DNA of 64,000 nt from Myxococcales bacterium (GTDB taxonomy: Bacteria; UBA10199; 2-02-FULL-44-16; JAAZCA01). The position numbers and the translations under genes are program-made. Below are positions 53,779 through 63,114 of this stretch, in pieces. How positions within the stretch are numbered: the first letter of the stretch is position 1; each line of letters starts with the position of its first letter. Location: positions 62,001 to 126,000 of the forward strand of contig JAAZCA010000019.1 of assembly GCA_012513515.1 (NCBI GenBank). The letters are read 5' to 3'. A model generated the notes under the pieces. That model saw only the letters and a program-made list of their open reading frames with translations, was not told where the DNA came from and made no database searches.

Positions 53779-56493
53779 TTACTTGGCGGAGGCCTTTCTG
53801 GTGCCAAGGTCGAGGACCTTATCCCCATTCGAAGAACCTTCGTATATGTCAAAGTTTAGGATGAGTTTCTCCTTCTCCCGCCCGCAAGGGGTTACCACTA
53901 ATCCCGTCTGACCCCCCCTCCGCGACGAAGAAAGGTCGTCTGCGCCGTCTGACCAGATTGTCCCCCAACTGGGTCCGGCAAACTCTCTCTGGTCGTCGCT
54001 TAATGCGTGAAAGTGGAAAATAAATACCATCCCCGTCGGATCATGGCGAGATTTCAAATAGGAGCCATCAGAGAAGGAAGTGGAGGTGATATCCTTGAAG
54101 AGAAAACGCCTGCGCTGCGGGTCGTATATGATGACACCTCCATGCTCCGTCCTGGTATCTAGTATATCCCTTTCGACCATTGTATCGACCTCGCTTAGAA
54201 CTGCGTCATCCGCCATCATCCTCAACATGATATAGGCCCTGATGAGGAATGCGTTATCGAAATTATCGATATCCGGACGCTCATTGTAGTATGGTGTTTT
54301 TTCGTAGCTTCTAAGGACCGCGGGATTTCCCACCATCGCACTCTTCACTTTGGAGACAAGCGCCTTTCTATCTCCCACAAGGCGCCCCAGCTCCTCGTCC
54401 TGTGCTATGGCGACAAGGAGGCCGATGTCATTTAATTTGACCTCCCTGCCCAATTGATCCGATATCTTATAGATATCATCCATAGGGACACCGCTCTGAT
54501 AAAGATAGAGGGCGCTTGCCAGAAGTTCGCTGTTTCGAACTTTAAATTTTGACACTAATGACTCTACTATGCTGCTGAACTTTTCGCTTTCAAGGATACC
54601 TCTTATTTTCTCATCCAGCGCAGACCATTCGCTTCGGTCATCCTCTTTCAGACGCCTGACCACATCCTCCTTTTCACCGATGCCGCTGATAAATATCTCA
54701 GAAAGGTACATCAAGTCTGCCTTGTCAACGCGCTCATTGTGGAGCAACTCTTTTACCGCGTATTCTGCGAACCTCCCAAATACCTGACTGCGAAGGATAT
54801 ATTCTCTCTCCTTCAGCGGGACCATCAAGAGGGGGTTATCATATACCACCTCAAGCCCAGCCTTCGCAACGGAATCCAAAGTGGTAAGATCTCCTCCGAG
54901 CGCAACGAACTTCATATATCTGATAAAAAGTTGCGGAGAGAAAACATCCTTTTTGTTCATCACATCAACTATCCTTCGAATGGATGTGTCGTCCTTTAAG
55001 AGGTTGACCAGTATGTCGCTTTCAAAAATTTCACTCAGATGGAGATATTCGAATTGTATCCCGAGTTGAGAAAGCTTTTCGAAGGCATCTTTATTTCGGA
55101 ATATCTTCACAAGGCATGCCATGTCCGACTTTATACTGTGCCATTTCGGTTTCGGCAGTATGCCATCGTCGGAAGCGGAGTTGTACCATTGCGCGAATTC
55201 TTCGCTTGCTACGACCCCTGTCTGCTCGTACGATTTGAGCGACGCTGACAGCAAGACGAGCATACCATTATGATCACTATTGTTTTGGGGCAAATTCATG
55301 CCAAGATGCCTAAGACTTCTAGCGAACATCTCCGGTAGTTTTTCATCCTCATTAAGCATGGCGGCTATGGCATATATAAAACTGTTGATCGTGATTTTAT
55401 CCCCATTTAAATCAACAATGGTGGTTGAATCTGCAAAGGCGCCATTATATTCCGAGTAGATCTTCAGTATGTCGGCGGGGAGTTTAGAAAATTTCCTGAA
55501 AAGGCCCTGCGATATACAATATATTCCGTAAAGATCGTGTACGTTGTCTGGCTTTCTGAAGTCACCGAGTTGGTCGCTCGCCGACAGGATCTTTTTTACG
55601 CCCTCTATGAACTCCTGCTCAAATGTATAGCTCCATGACGATGATGAGGGAAATGCCGTACACACTACATCGTCAGGTTTAATGGACGTCACCCTGAACT
55701 CTCTGAGCATGATCCTGCAATATTCACCCTTCACGAACTTGTTCAGCGGCGCGATGGATCTACTGTAACCCTTGTCTAAAATCACTTTTAGAAGCTTGAA
55801 GCTGGCCAGTGCCCGATATTCCTTGAAAAACTCAAGCACCTTCTTTCCGTCTCTTGTCCCCGCAATCTTCACAACGAGATCAAACGGTACATCATCCGAT
55901 ACACTGTAACCAATCCCGGACTCCCCCAACTTGTTGCCATCAGGAATGAGGGCCGCGAATTCCTCGAGCCATGACGTAGCATCGACATTGCCGTCCACCA
56001 TTGCAATCCTTTCAAGGTCGGAGAAATAGAGGGTTCCTACGCCCGGATGGTGTTTTTTGATCGTTCCAAGGACCCTTCCCACCTCTTCAGAAGAGGCGAT
56101 GACGCGCAGGAGATTTCTATCGATTTTTTGGAGATCCTCTGCGCTGATGGTGGAGAGAGAAAATCCGAGCTCTTTCAACCTTGACTGCGCGTGCGCAAAT
56201 AGTTCGGCATTATCGGGGAGCTGCTGCGCCACCCCGTCGGCGTTAGGCAAACCGTCATTTTCAACGGAGTTGGGCGCGGCGGCCATGGAATCAGCCAGCT
56301 TTCTCAATACCTTATCCTTGTCGCTCAGCGGATGAGTAGAAACCCTCCCCGCATCCCCTTTCGGGACAAACTGTCGGGGAGGGACGAGGGAACTGTCGAG
56401 TTCTTCGACATCCAACCTATCTCCGCTTGAACTCCTAGGGTCCAAGGCTTCGAGCGATTTTCTTGTATCGATCTTACGAACGGATAGGCTCAT
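53779..56493 (-). CDS. Large orphan protein with possible JAMM-like C-terminal domain
   Basis: 904 residues with a strong AGGAGGGGG site before the ATG and no signal peptide. The first 110 residues are disordered and polar. Most of the rest (about 110-770) is helical with no recognised repeats. The C-terminal 130 residues look like a JAB/MPN fold: E783 in TEHGGVIIYD, then H827-F-H829, then GPS with S842. These are in the order and spacing of a JAMM metal site, though the final Asp is not at S+3. It is a single-gene unit with an A/T-rich promoter. Function is unknown; effector or peptidase roles are only guesses. Confidence 0.75.
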   Translation of the reverse strand: MSLSVRKIDTRKSLEALDPRSSSGDRLDVEELDSSLVPPRQFVPKGDAGRVSTHPLSDKDKVLRKLADSMAAAPNSVENDGLPNADGVAQQLPDNAELFAHAQSRLKELGFSLSTISAEDLQKIDRNLLRVIASSEEVGRVLGTIKKHHPGVGTLYFSDLERIAMVDGNVDATSWLEEFAALIPDGNKLGESGIGYSVSDDVPFDLVVKIAGTRDGKKVLEFFKEYRALASFKLLKVILDKGYSRSIAPLNKFVKGEYCRIMLREFRVTSIKPDDVVCTAFPSSSSWSYTFEQEFIEGVKKILSASDQLGDFRKPDNVHDLYGIYCISQGLFRKFSKLPADILKIYSEYNGAFADSTTIVDLNGDKITINSFIYAIAAMLNEDEKLPEMFARSLRHLGMNLPQNNSDHNGMLVLLSASLKSYEQTGVVASEEFAQWYNSASDDGILPKPKWHSIKSDMACLVKIFRNKDAFEKLSQLGIQFEYLHLSEIFESDILVNLLKDDTSIRRIVDVMNKKDVFSPQLFIRYMKFVALGGDLTTLDSVAKAGLEVVYDNPLLMVPLKEREYILRSQVFGRFAEYAVKELLHNERVDKADLMYLSEIFISGIGEKEDVVRRLKEDDRSEWSALDEKIRGILESEKFSSIVESLVSKFKVRNSELLASALYLYQSGVPMDDIYKISDQLGREVKLNDIGLLVAIAQDEELGRLVGDRKALVSKVKSAMVGNPAVLRSYEKTPYYNERPDIDNFDNAFLIRAYIMLRMMADDAVLSEVDTMVERDILDTRTEHGGVIIYDPQRRRFLFKDITSTSFSDGSYLKSRHDPTGMVFIFHFHALSDDQREFAGPSWGTIWSDGADDLSSSRRGGQTGLVVTPCGREKEKLILNFDIYEGSSNGDKVLDLGTRKASAK

Positions 56494-56917
56494 GCTATGC
56501 CCCCTCCTATTTGTATTGTCGGCTGGAGAGAGGGTAAGAGTTGCTAGAAAAATATATAATAATTACAATAAGTTGCCTGGATTTAGCGGCTGCTGAACTG
56601 TCGGCAATGGATTTCCGTTTGCCCCGCAGTAGCGGCGGCTTAGTGCCGCGGGAATGACATTCATGGTGTCATCCCTGAATGGTGAGAAGGTCGTCATCCC
56701 CGAATGACGAGAAGGTTGTCATCCCCGAGTGCTTTAATCGGGGATCCCGTAACAACCGTGACTGGTGAGCGGTCGGAACGGGGATTCCGCTTAGTACCTT
56801 CTTCTTCTTAATCTTAATGATTTGTAAGGTTTTGGACGAATGGACCAAAGCGCGCCTTGCCCGATTACCGCGGGTTTTATAGCATTTTCATCTGCGCTCT
56901 TATCGGTATCGTCCGGG
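56494..56917. other. Intergenic region with repeats
   Basis: 424 bases without a gene. It holds the promoter of the 904-residue gene at its left end and an inverted array of palindromic repeats at 56691-56790. Confidence 0.6.
56691..56790 (-). repeat. Inverted copy of the palindromic repeat array
   Basis: Read on the minus strand, this 100-base stretch matches 36990-37090 almost base for base: GTTCCGACCGCTCACCAGTC, then ACGGTTGTTACGGG, ATCCCCGATTAAAGCACTCG and CATTCGGGGATGACGA. Further partial units extend to 56655. Confidence 0.75.
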
Positions 56918-59176
56918 TCAGAAAATTTTTAAAAATGCTTCCGCCCCTTCGGCTGAATCAGCCCGATCGTTTACTTCGCAGACTCGGATGAAGAATTTGA
57001 CGAAAGATTTCATTCTTCTCCCGAATTCCTTGTCTGCGAGCATCTCCTTAGGGAGTTTTTCGACCGTCTTCATCAGGAGCTCCAGCGGTTCGTACATGAA
57101 ATCGGTAGGACTGCCTTTGCTAAGATCGAATGTTCTATCGTAGAATGCGAGTGCAGTCGTGATAAGCTCTTTGTCGCGGCTCGCCCATGCTGCATGAAGG
57201 GCCAAGAAATTATATTCGGGCATTTTCACCGAGAGGCAGAGATCGCGAAGAAGCGACCAATGTTCCTTTTTCTGCGGCAGCTCGGCCAGATCCCAATATA
57301 AATCGCGGTGCACGTAGGCGTTTTCGGTATTTTCGCCGTTCTCTTTTACTGCCGAACCCCGATGGTTTTTGATCAGCTCGACATAAGCCAATTTTATAAG
57401 CGATGTAAAAGTTAAATCCATTTGATCCGGCCCGTACTTTGTTTTACCGACGACGACCGTTCTTGCATATGCCAAAGGCAGGGAATTGCCGTTTCTATCG
57501 GCCAAGATATCAAGGCATTTGAGGAGGTATTCCCACATATCGAAGCGTTTTGCGAGTGCGATCAGATTTTTGGTATCTTCGAGTGATATCGTTTTTACCG
57601 TCAGCGCGGAAACAAGCAGGTAGCGTTTGAGATATTGCTCCGCCTCATCTTTACGCCCGGAATCCGCGTATAGATTAATTCCTGTGTTCATGATGTACAG
57701 ATTAAAAGGGTTTGCCGATGTATAACGCCTGAGAAACTCTATTGTCTTATCTTTCTGGCCTTCACTCAAGTACAGGTTGAACAGGATGTCATAGGTCGAG
57801 AGTTCGTTGGGGTCTTCAGTTATAGCTAGTTCCAGAGATTCCAGCGCTTCGCCGGTCTTTCCTTCTTTGAAGTAGGATGAAGCGATATGTTGAAGAATCA
57901 TGCCCTTTCCCTCTGCGCCGCCTGTGTATATTTTTCTGAGGATTTCCCTTTCTCCCTCGTAATTCCCCCTTTGGCTTGCCAGTGCAGCGCCCATAATCAA
58001 CCTCTGTATGGAATCCTGAGGCATCTCATTTAGGCATTCCTCAGCTTCATTGAGTCTCGATTGCTGCAGGAGATGTTGGCAATACATAGCCCTCGCAGGA
58101 AACATATACGGATTTTTCGCCAGAACTTCGACGAGCTGTTCCTCCAGTGGTTCGTACTGGCTTGATGCGATTGCGTCGAGCATGTGTTTATAAAAAATCA
58201 TATTTCCACTTGACCATGTGTCCCCCAACAAAAGCCCGCCATCAACCATCCTTCTGGCAGAATCCATATCTTTTGCTTCAATATAGTTTTGAATCAGATT
58301 GCCCATTTCGACTTGTAACATTTCGGTCAGGCTTATATTCTTTGCGTAGTCATCGAACATGTCGCCCATGTGACTAGGTACGTTGGGCTCGAAGTAGAGC
58401 ATCTTCCGGCCTGTCGGTATACCTACGATGATGTGACCCTCGGTATAATCTCTTTCGCTATACGGAGGTTCAATGGGGGTTCCCAAAGCACTGAAGTGAT
58501 CCAACGTGCTCTTTTCGACATCTCTTCCGGTCATGCGAGCAAATACCGGATTGAGTCCTGCTCGTTCGAAGAGGGCGAATATTACCTTGCTTCGCTCCGT
58601 GCAGAGTCCTCTGCCTTTCTGTATGGTCTCCAATGCGGTCGCTTCCAGCTCGGCATCTATGGGGACGATGGGAAGACCGAGGCCTCCACTCGTGATCATG
58701 TCGTCGTAGATCGTAGGCATGCCCATGTAGTAAAATTCATCGCGGAACAGATTGTAACCGCCTCTGTCTTCGCCGTATGCTTTTTCGAACTGTTCCTTAG
58801 TCGGTGTGTACACATAGGCATAGATGGCGTTGGCAAGCGAGGTTTTGTACAGATCATCGGAAGGTTTCAGACCTTGTTGCGTCAACCTGGCCTTCACCTT
58901 TGCCATAAAGGCATCGGCGTCTTCTCTTATTTTTTTGTCGGCGATTGTGGATGGGTCATAGTCGTCCAAAAGCCATGGGATGGATCTGCCAGCTATGGAG
59001 CTTATCTGGCGATGATATTTCTGGGGATATCTTAGCGCGGTTTCCATGATTTCAAAATTGGAGATGCTTCCGTCCCCATCGAGATCGATTTCGGTTTTCT
59101 TGATGCCGTCTTTGATCATCGTGTCCAGCAAAGCGCCTACGGCCGCATTTTCTATTCTTGTAGTAATCATATTCAC
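56918..59176 (-). CDS. Orphan protein: EF-hand loop, transglutaminase-like core, TPR-like repeats
   Basis: 752 residues, no signal peptide. Residues 31-42 (DLDGDGSISNFE) are a perfect EF-hand calcium loop. A papain/transglutaminase-like core follows with C192 in GRGLCTERSKVIFALFERAGLNPVFA, H248 in EGHIIVGI and an acidic residue in YFEPN. The segment before it, GMPTIYDDMITSGG, is shared with the neighbour. The C-terminal 450 residues are TPR-like (ALESLELAITEDPNELSTYD and similar). Its start overlaps the stop of the paralogue at 59173 by 4 bases. Catalytic activity is inferred from pattern. Confidence 0.78.
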   Translation of the reverse strand: MNMITTRIENAAVGALLDTMIKDGIKKTEIDLDGDGSISNFEIMETALRYPQKYHRQISSIAGRSIPWLLDDYDPSTIADKKIREDADAFMAKVKARLTQQGLKPSDDLYKTSLANAIYAYVYTPTKEQFEKAYGEDRGGYNLFRDEFYYMGMPTIYDDMITSGGLGLPIVPIDAELEATALETIQKGRGLCTERSKVIFALFERAGLNPVFARMTGRDVEKSTLDHFSALGTPIEPPYSERDYTEGHIIVGIPTGRKMLYFEPNVPSHMGDMFDDYAKNISLTEMLQVEMGNLIQNYIEAKDMDSARRMVDGGLLLGDTWSSGNMIFYKHMLDAIASSQYEPLEEQLVEVLAKNPYMFPARAMYCQHLLQQSRLNEAEECLNEMPQDSIQRLIMGAALASQRGNYEGEREILRKIYTGGAEGKGMILQHIASSYFKEGKTGEALESLELAITEDPNELSTYDILFNLYLSEGQKDKTIEFLRRYTSANPFNLYIMNTGINLYADSGRKDEAEQYLKRYLLVSALTVKTISLEDTKNLIALAKRFDMWEYLLKCLDILADRNGNSLPLAYARTVVVGKTKYGPDQMDLTFTSLIKLAYVELIKNHRGSAVKENGENTENAYVHRDLYWDLAELPQKKEHWSLLRDLCLSVKMPEYNFLALHAAWASRDKELITTALAFYDRTFDLSKGSPTDFMYEPLELLMKTVEKLPKEMLADKEFGRRMKSFVKFFIRVCEVNDRADSAEGAEAFLKIF

Positions 59177-61152
59177 TCCTCGAACATCATGTGGTCGATT
59201 TCGGTCCAGAGAGCCTTTGCCTCCGCAATTTTGCCCTGCTGAAGCAATATCTCGTGTTTGACTATCATGTGCGCCAACCAGTCTAAATCGTCGCTGATCG
59301 TTATGGCTTTTTCCACTCCGGGAAGAGCCCGTTCCGGTTTTCCGTATTTAAGAAAGAACCTCGAAAGAAGGGCTAACGTATTCATAAATTCCAAGCGGAA
59401 TTCAGGATTTTCATTTATTACCTTGGAATATCTTTCGTTCGAGGAGAGCTTTACGGCATATTTTAACACGGCCTCCATATCTTTCAGATCATCCAAGCCC
59501 GGGCGTTTCTTTTCAATGAATTCCATCAATTCTTTGAGCTGCCTGATTCCACCGTTTCCATCGGATGCCTCGATAAATGCCCAAAGAAGGCAAGCATTCC
59601 CTTTCCAGCAAAGATCATTTTTGTCTGCCCTGAGAATGGAGAGAAGTATTTCCTTGGCTTCTTCCGTGCGACCAGAGTCCTGATAGTGCTCAGCTCTGCG
59701 GAACTGAAGCTTCAAATATAAACTGTCTGAAGAAGGGACGCCATTCAATGCCTTTTTATAGTAATCTTCCTTTGTTGCGGCATCCAGTGTTATGGTTCCT
59801 TCGTAATCCGCATCGAGATATGCGTCGTAGGCCGAGTTGCATGATGGATCGGCATCGATGAGTCTGTCGAGATGGGTTCTTATGACATCCTCCGGGAGTT
59901 TAGAAAACGAAGAACTTATCATGTAGACATAGCTTAGAAACGCGTTATCGGGGATGCCGGTATGTCCCTCCAGCTTTTTCATTGACTCCATAGCGGATAC
60001 GTCGTCTTTGGATGTTGCCATCAAAATTATAGGGTAAAAAATCGGATGGTGTTTTTTAGGGTCCGAACTCAAGGTTCTTGCCAGGGCTTTTTTCCCATCA
60101 TCACTATCATCCTTGATGGCGAGGATGTTTCTGAAAATATAGAACATGGACTTTATGCCATCGGCGCTGGTCTCGGTTTCTGCTAGGACAGTTTTATTGA
60201 ACGGGTCTTCGGTTTTGACTATCTTTTTCGCAAGGTCGCCCATGTTGTTTGTATTCTCAAGGGCCTGCCTATGGCTAAGTGGATAGAAGATCTCTCTTTC
60301 AGGATTGTCCCTTCCCATGATGGGATCGAACACCTTCCAATCTCCGGCAGAGCTTTTTAGCGCGATCCCTGTCCTTGTGATATAGGTCTCATTGCATATC
60401 AGACGGTCTTTCCTCATGCCCGTGAGTTCGACAAAGATCGGTTCGAGGCCGGCTGTATCCATCATGTTATAGAGGAGAAAGATTCCCGTAATGCAAACTA
60501 ATTGAATCTGACAGGAACGTATGGAACTTTGGTAGCTGTTGTCAGGTGCGGGTCTTTCACCATAGCCCCCATTTTCCAAAAGGAAGGCGCAAAGGGTCGG
60601 CATTCCGAGGTCGTCGAATTTAAGCTGCTTTTTAAAATCTTCTATCTGTTTTTTCTCAAAGCGCTCCATCATATTCTTGTTGGGGAATCGGAAGATAGTG
60701 TTTAAGGCGTCGGCGAATTTAAAGCGGTATTCATCCGAGCCCTTGGCAATGCCAAGTCGCTGCAAATCGGATTCTATTATAGAGATTGCCTCGGTAAGGC
60801 GCTCATTCCATAGGTGTTTGTCGCTGAGTGATACCTCCCTCTCTTCTGCGGTTTTCGGGTCGATGTGAAAGGTCTCCAGGGACCAGTACGTTTTCATCCC
60901 GAGAGTTTTTTCTATGACGGGGGCGTATTTTTTCCAGTTTGCCGCAGCGTATTCCAAAACCTCGCGCTTATCTATCCTGAAGTCCTGCGCCCCTTCGACC
61001 GGTCCCCACTCGCCGGGCCTGTAGTAATCGATCTGGCAGAAACCCCGATCTATCTCTTCGTCAGTTACCCCGTCGGCATGCAGATGTTCAAGCAACCTGT
61101 GGTATGGATCATTTCCGTCAAACAAGTATCTGTACGAAGTCAGATCGCTCAT
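59173..61152 (-). CDS. Orphan paralogue with degenerate transglutaminase-like core
   Basis: 659 residues from the ATG at 61152, which has a GGGGGGGAAAG site; a start at 61182 is in frame but has no site. The core matches the neighbour at 56918: DLGMPTLCAFLLENGG, and C220 placed 14 residues before AGLEPIFVELTG, the same spacing as C192 there. At the His position it has I263 (TGIALK), while an Asp (D276 in VFDP) is kept, so it probably lacks catalysis. The C-terminal part is TPR-like (EAKEILLSILRADKND). The EF-hand is not seen. Likely a non-catalytic partner. Confidence 0.75.
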   Translation of the reverse strand: MSDLTSYRYLFDGNDPYHRLLEHLHADGVTDEEIDRGFCQIDYYRPGEWGPVEGAQDFRIDKREVLEYAAANWKKYAPVIEKTLGMKTYWSLETFHIDPKTAEEREVSLSDKHLWNERLTEAISIIESDLQRLGIAKGSDEYRFKFADALNTIFRFPNKNMMERFEKKQIEDFKKQLKFDDLGMPTLCAFLLENGGYGERPAPDNSYQSSIRSCQIQLVCITGIFLLYNMMDTAGLEPIFVELTGMRKDRLICNETYITRTGIALKSSAGDWKVFDPIMGRDNPEREIFYPLSHRQALENTNNMGDLAKKIVKTEDPFNKTVLAETETSADGIKSMFYIFRNILAIKDDSDDGKKALARTLSSDPKKHHPIFYPIILMATSKDDVSAMESMKKLEGHTGIPDNAFLSYVYMISSSFSKLPEDVIRTHLDRLIDADPSCNSAYDAYLDADYEGTITLDAATKEDYYKKALNGVPSSDSLYLKLQFRRAEHYQDSGRTEEAKEILLSILRADKNDLCWKGNACLLWAFIEASDGNGGIRQLKELMEFIEKKRPGLDDLKDMEAVLKYAVKLSSNERYSKVINENPEFRLEFMNTLALLSRFFLKYGKPERALPGVEKAITISDDLDWLAHMIVKHEILLQQGKIAEAKALWTEIDHMMFEE

Positions 61153-61230
61153 CTTTCCCCCCCTGTGATCAAGACTATCCATCTTGACACTTTTGTAAAT
61201 TAATGCGCCTTATATGACTCAGCTGGATTG

Positions 61231-61247
61231 TTGGCAAGCGTCTTGCT
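61231..61247 (+). promoter_or_regulatory. Sigma-54 (-24/-12) promoter
   Basis: TTGGCAAGCGTCTTGCT fits the consensus YTGGCACGN4TTGCW with one mismatch. The GG and GC dinucleotides are exactly 10 bases apart. The start site would lie near 61258, about 30 bases before the ATG of the next gene. Confidence 0.6.
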
Positions 61248-61286
61248 GGCATTATTATAGAGAATGGCAATTTAACGGAGGTTGGC

Positions 61287-61859
61287 ATGGCTGATGAGTC
61301 CAACGGGGTCATAAAGGCTTACAATCCAAGATACCTGTCGTGTGGTTGTCTGATCTGGGATAACGGAATCTTGAAAAACTCGAAGCTGGATAGCGATGCC
61401 TCACTCGAGCTAGGGGTGGCCGCGAATCATGAATTTTTCGATACCCACCGCGGGCTTTCCATGGACTATTCATCCACTCAATTTTTTCTCTCCTTTCTAT
61501 GGCGTTCCAGGGAGGTCGGCCGAGGGGTGAGATTCACCGGAGGAAGCACCATCGACGCGTCGATTGATAATCACAGGCTTGCCGCATTTAGAGCTGATTC
61601 CATAGTTTCGATTTCGCCATTCGTGGGGATAGAAGCGGCAAACGGCCTGAGCGTGCGTTTCTATCCTCAAAACCTCAATTTAAGCCGACTGCTTCACGGA
61701 GTCGTGCCGAGTTCCGGCGTTGGTGTGGAACTGGGCGCCTGCCTCGATAAAACGTGCGCTGCCTGGGCTGGGGTTGGGGCATACATATTCCCGAAGGGCT
61801 CATTCGATGGGGAATCAGACCATGCCAGCAGTGTATTTTTCAGAATAGGCGCCAGGTAG
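61287..61859 (+). CDS. Orphan protein
   Basis: 190 residues with a GGAGG ribosome site. No signal peptide or membrane helix. It is Gly/Ser-rich with alternating short strands (for example GVRFTGGSTIDASID and VSISPFVGIEAANGLSVRFYPQN), compatible with a beta-sheet or barrel fold. No family was recognised. It is preceded by a sigma-54-like promoter, which would make it an activator-dependent gene. The next gene starts 89 bases later on the same strand. Confidence 0.7.
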   Translation: MADESNGVIKAYNPRYLSCGCLIWDNGILKNSKLDSDASLELGVAANHEFFDTHRGLSMDYSSTQFFLSFLWRSREVGRGVRFTGGSTIDASIDNHRLAAFRADSIVSISPFVGIEAANGLSVRFYPQNLNLSRLLHGVVPSSGVGVELGACLDKTCAAWAGVGAYIFPKGSFDGESDHASSVFFRIGAR

Positions 61860-61948
61860 AAATTTTTTCCACGCGCCATCACTGCATCCTCCGTTTCATC
61901 AGATGAATTCTTGTGTAATCTCCTGCCATGTAATAGTATCCCGCCACT

Positions 61949-63094
61949 ATGAAAATAAGAGATCAGCTTTTGGTGTCGGTGCTTCTCCTTTCCGCCTTCG
62001 TGATAAGCTTCCTGATAGCGATCGGGATCATGACCATGAAGGGGCTTCTGGTAAGTCAGGTTGGGGAAAGTGCCAAAAATATGCAAAAATCATACGCTTG
62101 GAAGCTCAACGCCAACATCAAGGCGGCCGAAATGATAGCGGAGGAGATAGCGGTCGCGGTTGAAACTCTAAGGCCTGCGAACGAGGCCGAAATAGCGTCC
62201 CTTATTCAGGCCACCCTCACGGCTCATCCCGAGCTCTGTGGTTCCGCTGTCGCGTTCGAGCCGGGAGAGTTCAGCCAGGAAGAGTTTTTGGTTGCCCAGT
62301 ACTATTATCGTTCCAAAGATGGATACAAACAGTCCGACCTTACGGCTCCGGGTTATAACTATGCCCGCTGGGAATGGTTTACCGTTCCGAGGAAGACCGG
62401 CAGGGGATCATGGGGGATTCCATATGTCGACGAGGGGGGTGGCGGCACGGCCATGGTGACTTTTTCACAGCCCTTCAACAAGGATGGAAAATTTTGGGGG
62501 GTTGCCACAGTGGATTTGGCGATATCCGATCTTACCGATGAGATAGACTCCATATCGGTCGGGGAAGGGGGATATGCGTTTTTGCTGAGCAGTTCCGGCT
62601 CCTTCCTTTCTATGAAAGGGGATGACTGGAATATAGACAGGACGATTTTCGATTTAGCCGCACAAAAAAATGACCAGCAGATCAAGAAGCTTGGCTTGCA
62701 CATGGTTGGCGGGCTTTCCGATTTCATAGCGCTGGTCGATCCCATAACGCTAGAAAAATCCTGGATAGCTTACGGTCCCATACCGCAAACCGGATGGTCG
62801 CTGGGGATCGTCTTCCCTGCCAGTCTTGTGGGGGATCCACTTGAAAGCCTTCACGCTCGCATGATTCTTGTCGGAGTGGTTGGTCTGGCGCTTATGGGCG
62901 TGCTCCTTATTTTTGCCGCCAGGTATATGGTTCGCCCCATAAAGCTTCTTTCATCCAGTGCGCAGAAAATAGCCTCCGGCGACTTCAGCCTTCCTCCTGT
63001 GGGGACCGCACGCAAAGATGAGATAGGAGATCTCGCCCGCGCCTTCATGCAGATGGAGGCCTCACTATCTGACAAAAAGGGCGATTCGGTTTAG
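61949..63094 (+). CDS. dCache-HAMP membrane receptor without output domain
   Basis: 381 residues. An N-terminal helix (residues 5-28) is followed by a periplasmic double-Cache sensor of about 270 residues with the familiar WEWFTVPRKTGRGSWGIPYVDEGGGG and VTFSQPFNKDGKFWGVATVDLAI. A second helix and a HAMP domain (MVRPIKLLSSSAQKIASGDFSLPP to DEIGDLARAFMQM) come next. The protein then ends 15 residues after HAMP, where homologues continue into a PP2C phosphatase, kinase or methyl-accepting domain. The stop is clean and no remaining output domain is seen downstream in any frame. Confidence 0.85.
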   Translation: MKIRDQLLVSVLLLSAFVISFLIAIGIMTMKGLLVSQVGESAKNMQKSYAWKLNANIKAAEMIAEEIAVAVETLRPANEAEIASLIQATLTAHPELCGSAVAFEPGEFSQEEFLVAQYYYRSKDGYKQSDLTAPGYNYARWEWFTVPRKTGRGSWGIPYVDEGGGGTAMVTFSQPFNKDGKFWGVATVDLAISDLTDEIDSISVGEGGYAFLLSSSGSFLSMKGDDWNIDRTIFDLAAQKNDQQIKKLGLHMVGGLSDFIALVDPITLEKSWIAYGPIPQTGWSLGIVFPASLVGDPLESLHARMILVGVVGLALMGVLLIFAARYMVRPIKLLSSSAQKIASGDFSLPPVGTARKDEIGDLARAFMQMEASLSDKKGDSV

Positions 63095-63114
63095 ATTGAA
63101 TCTCCGCCTTTGAC

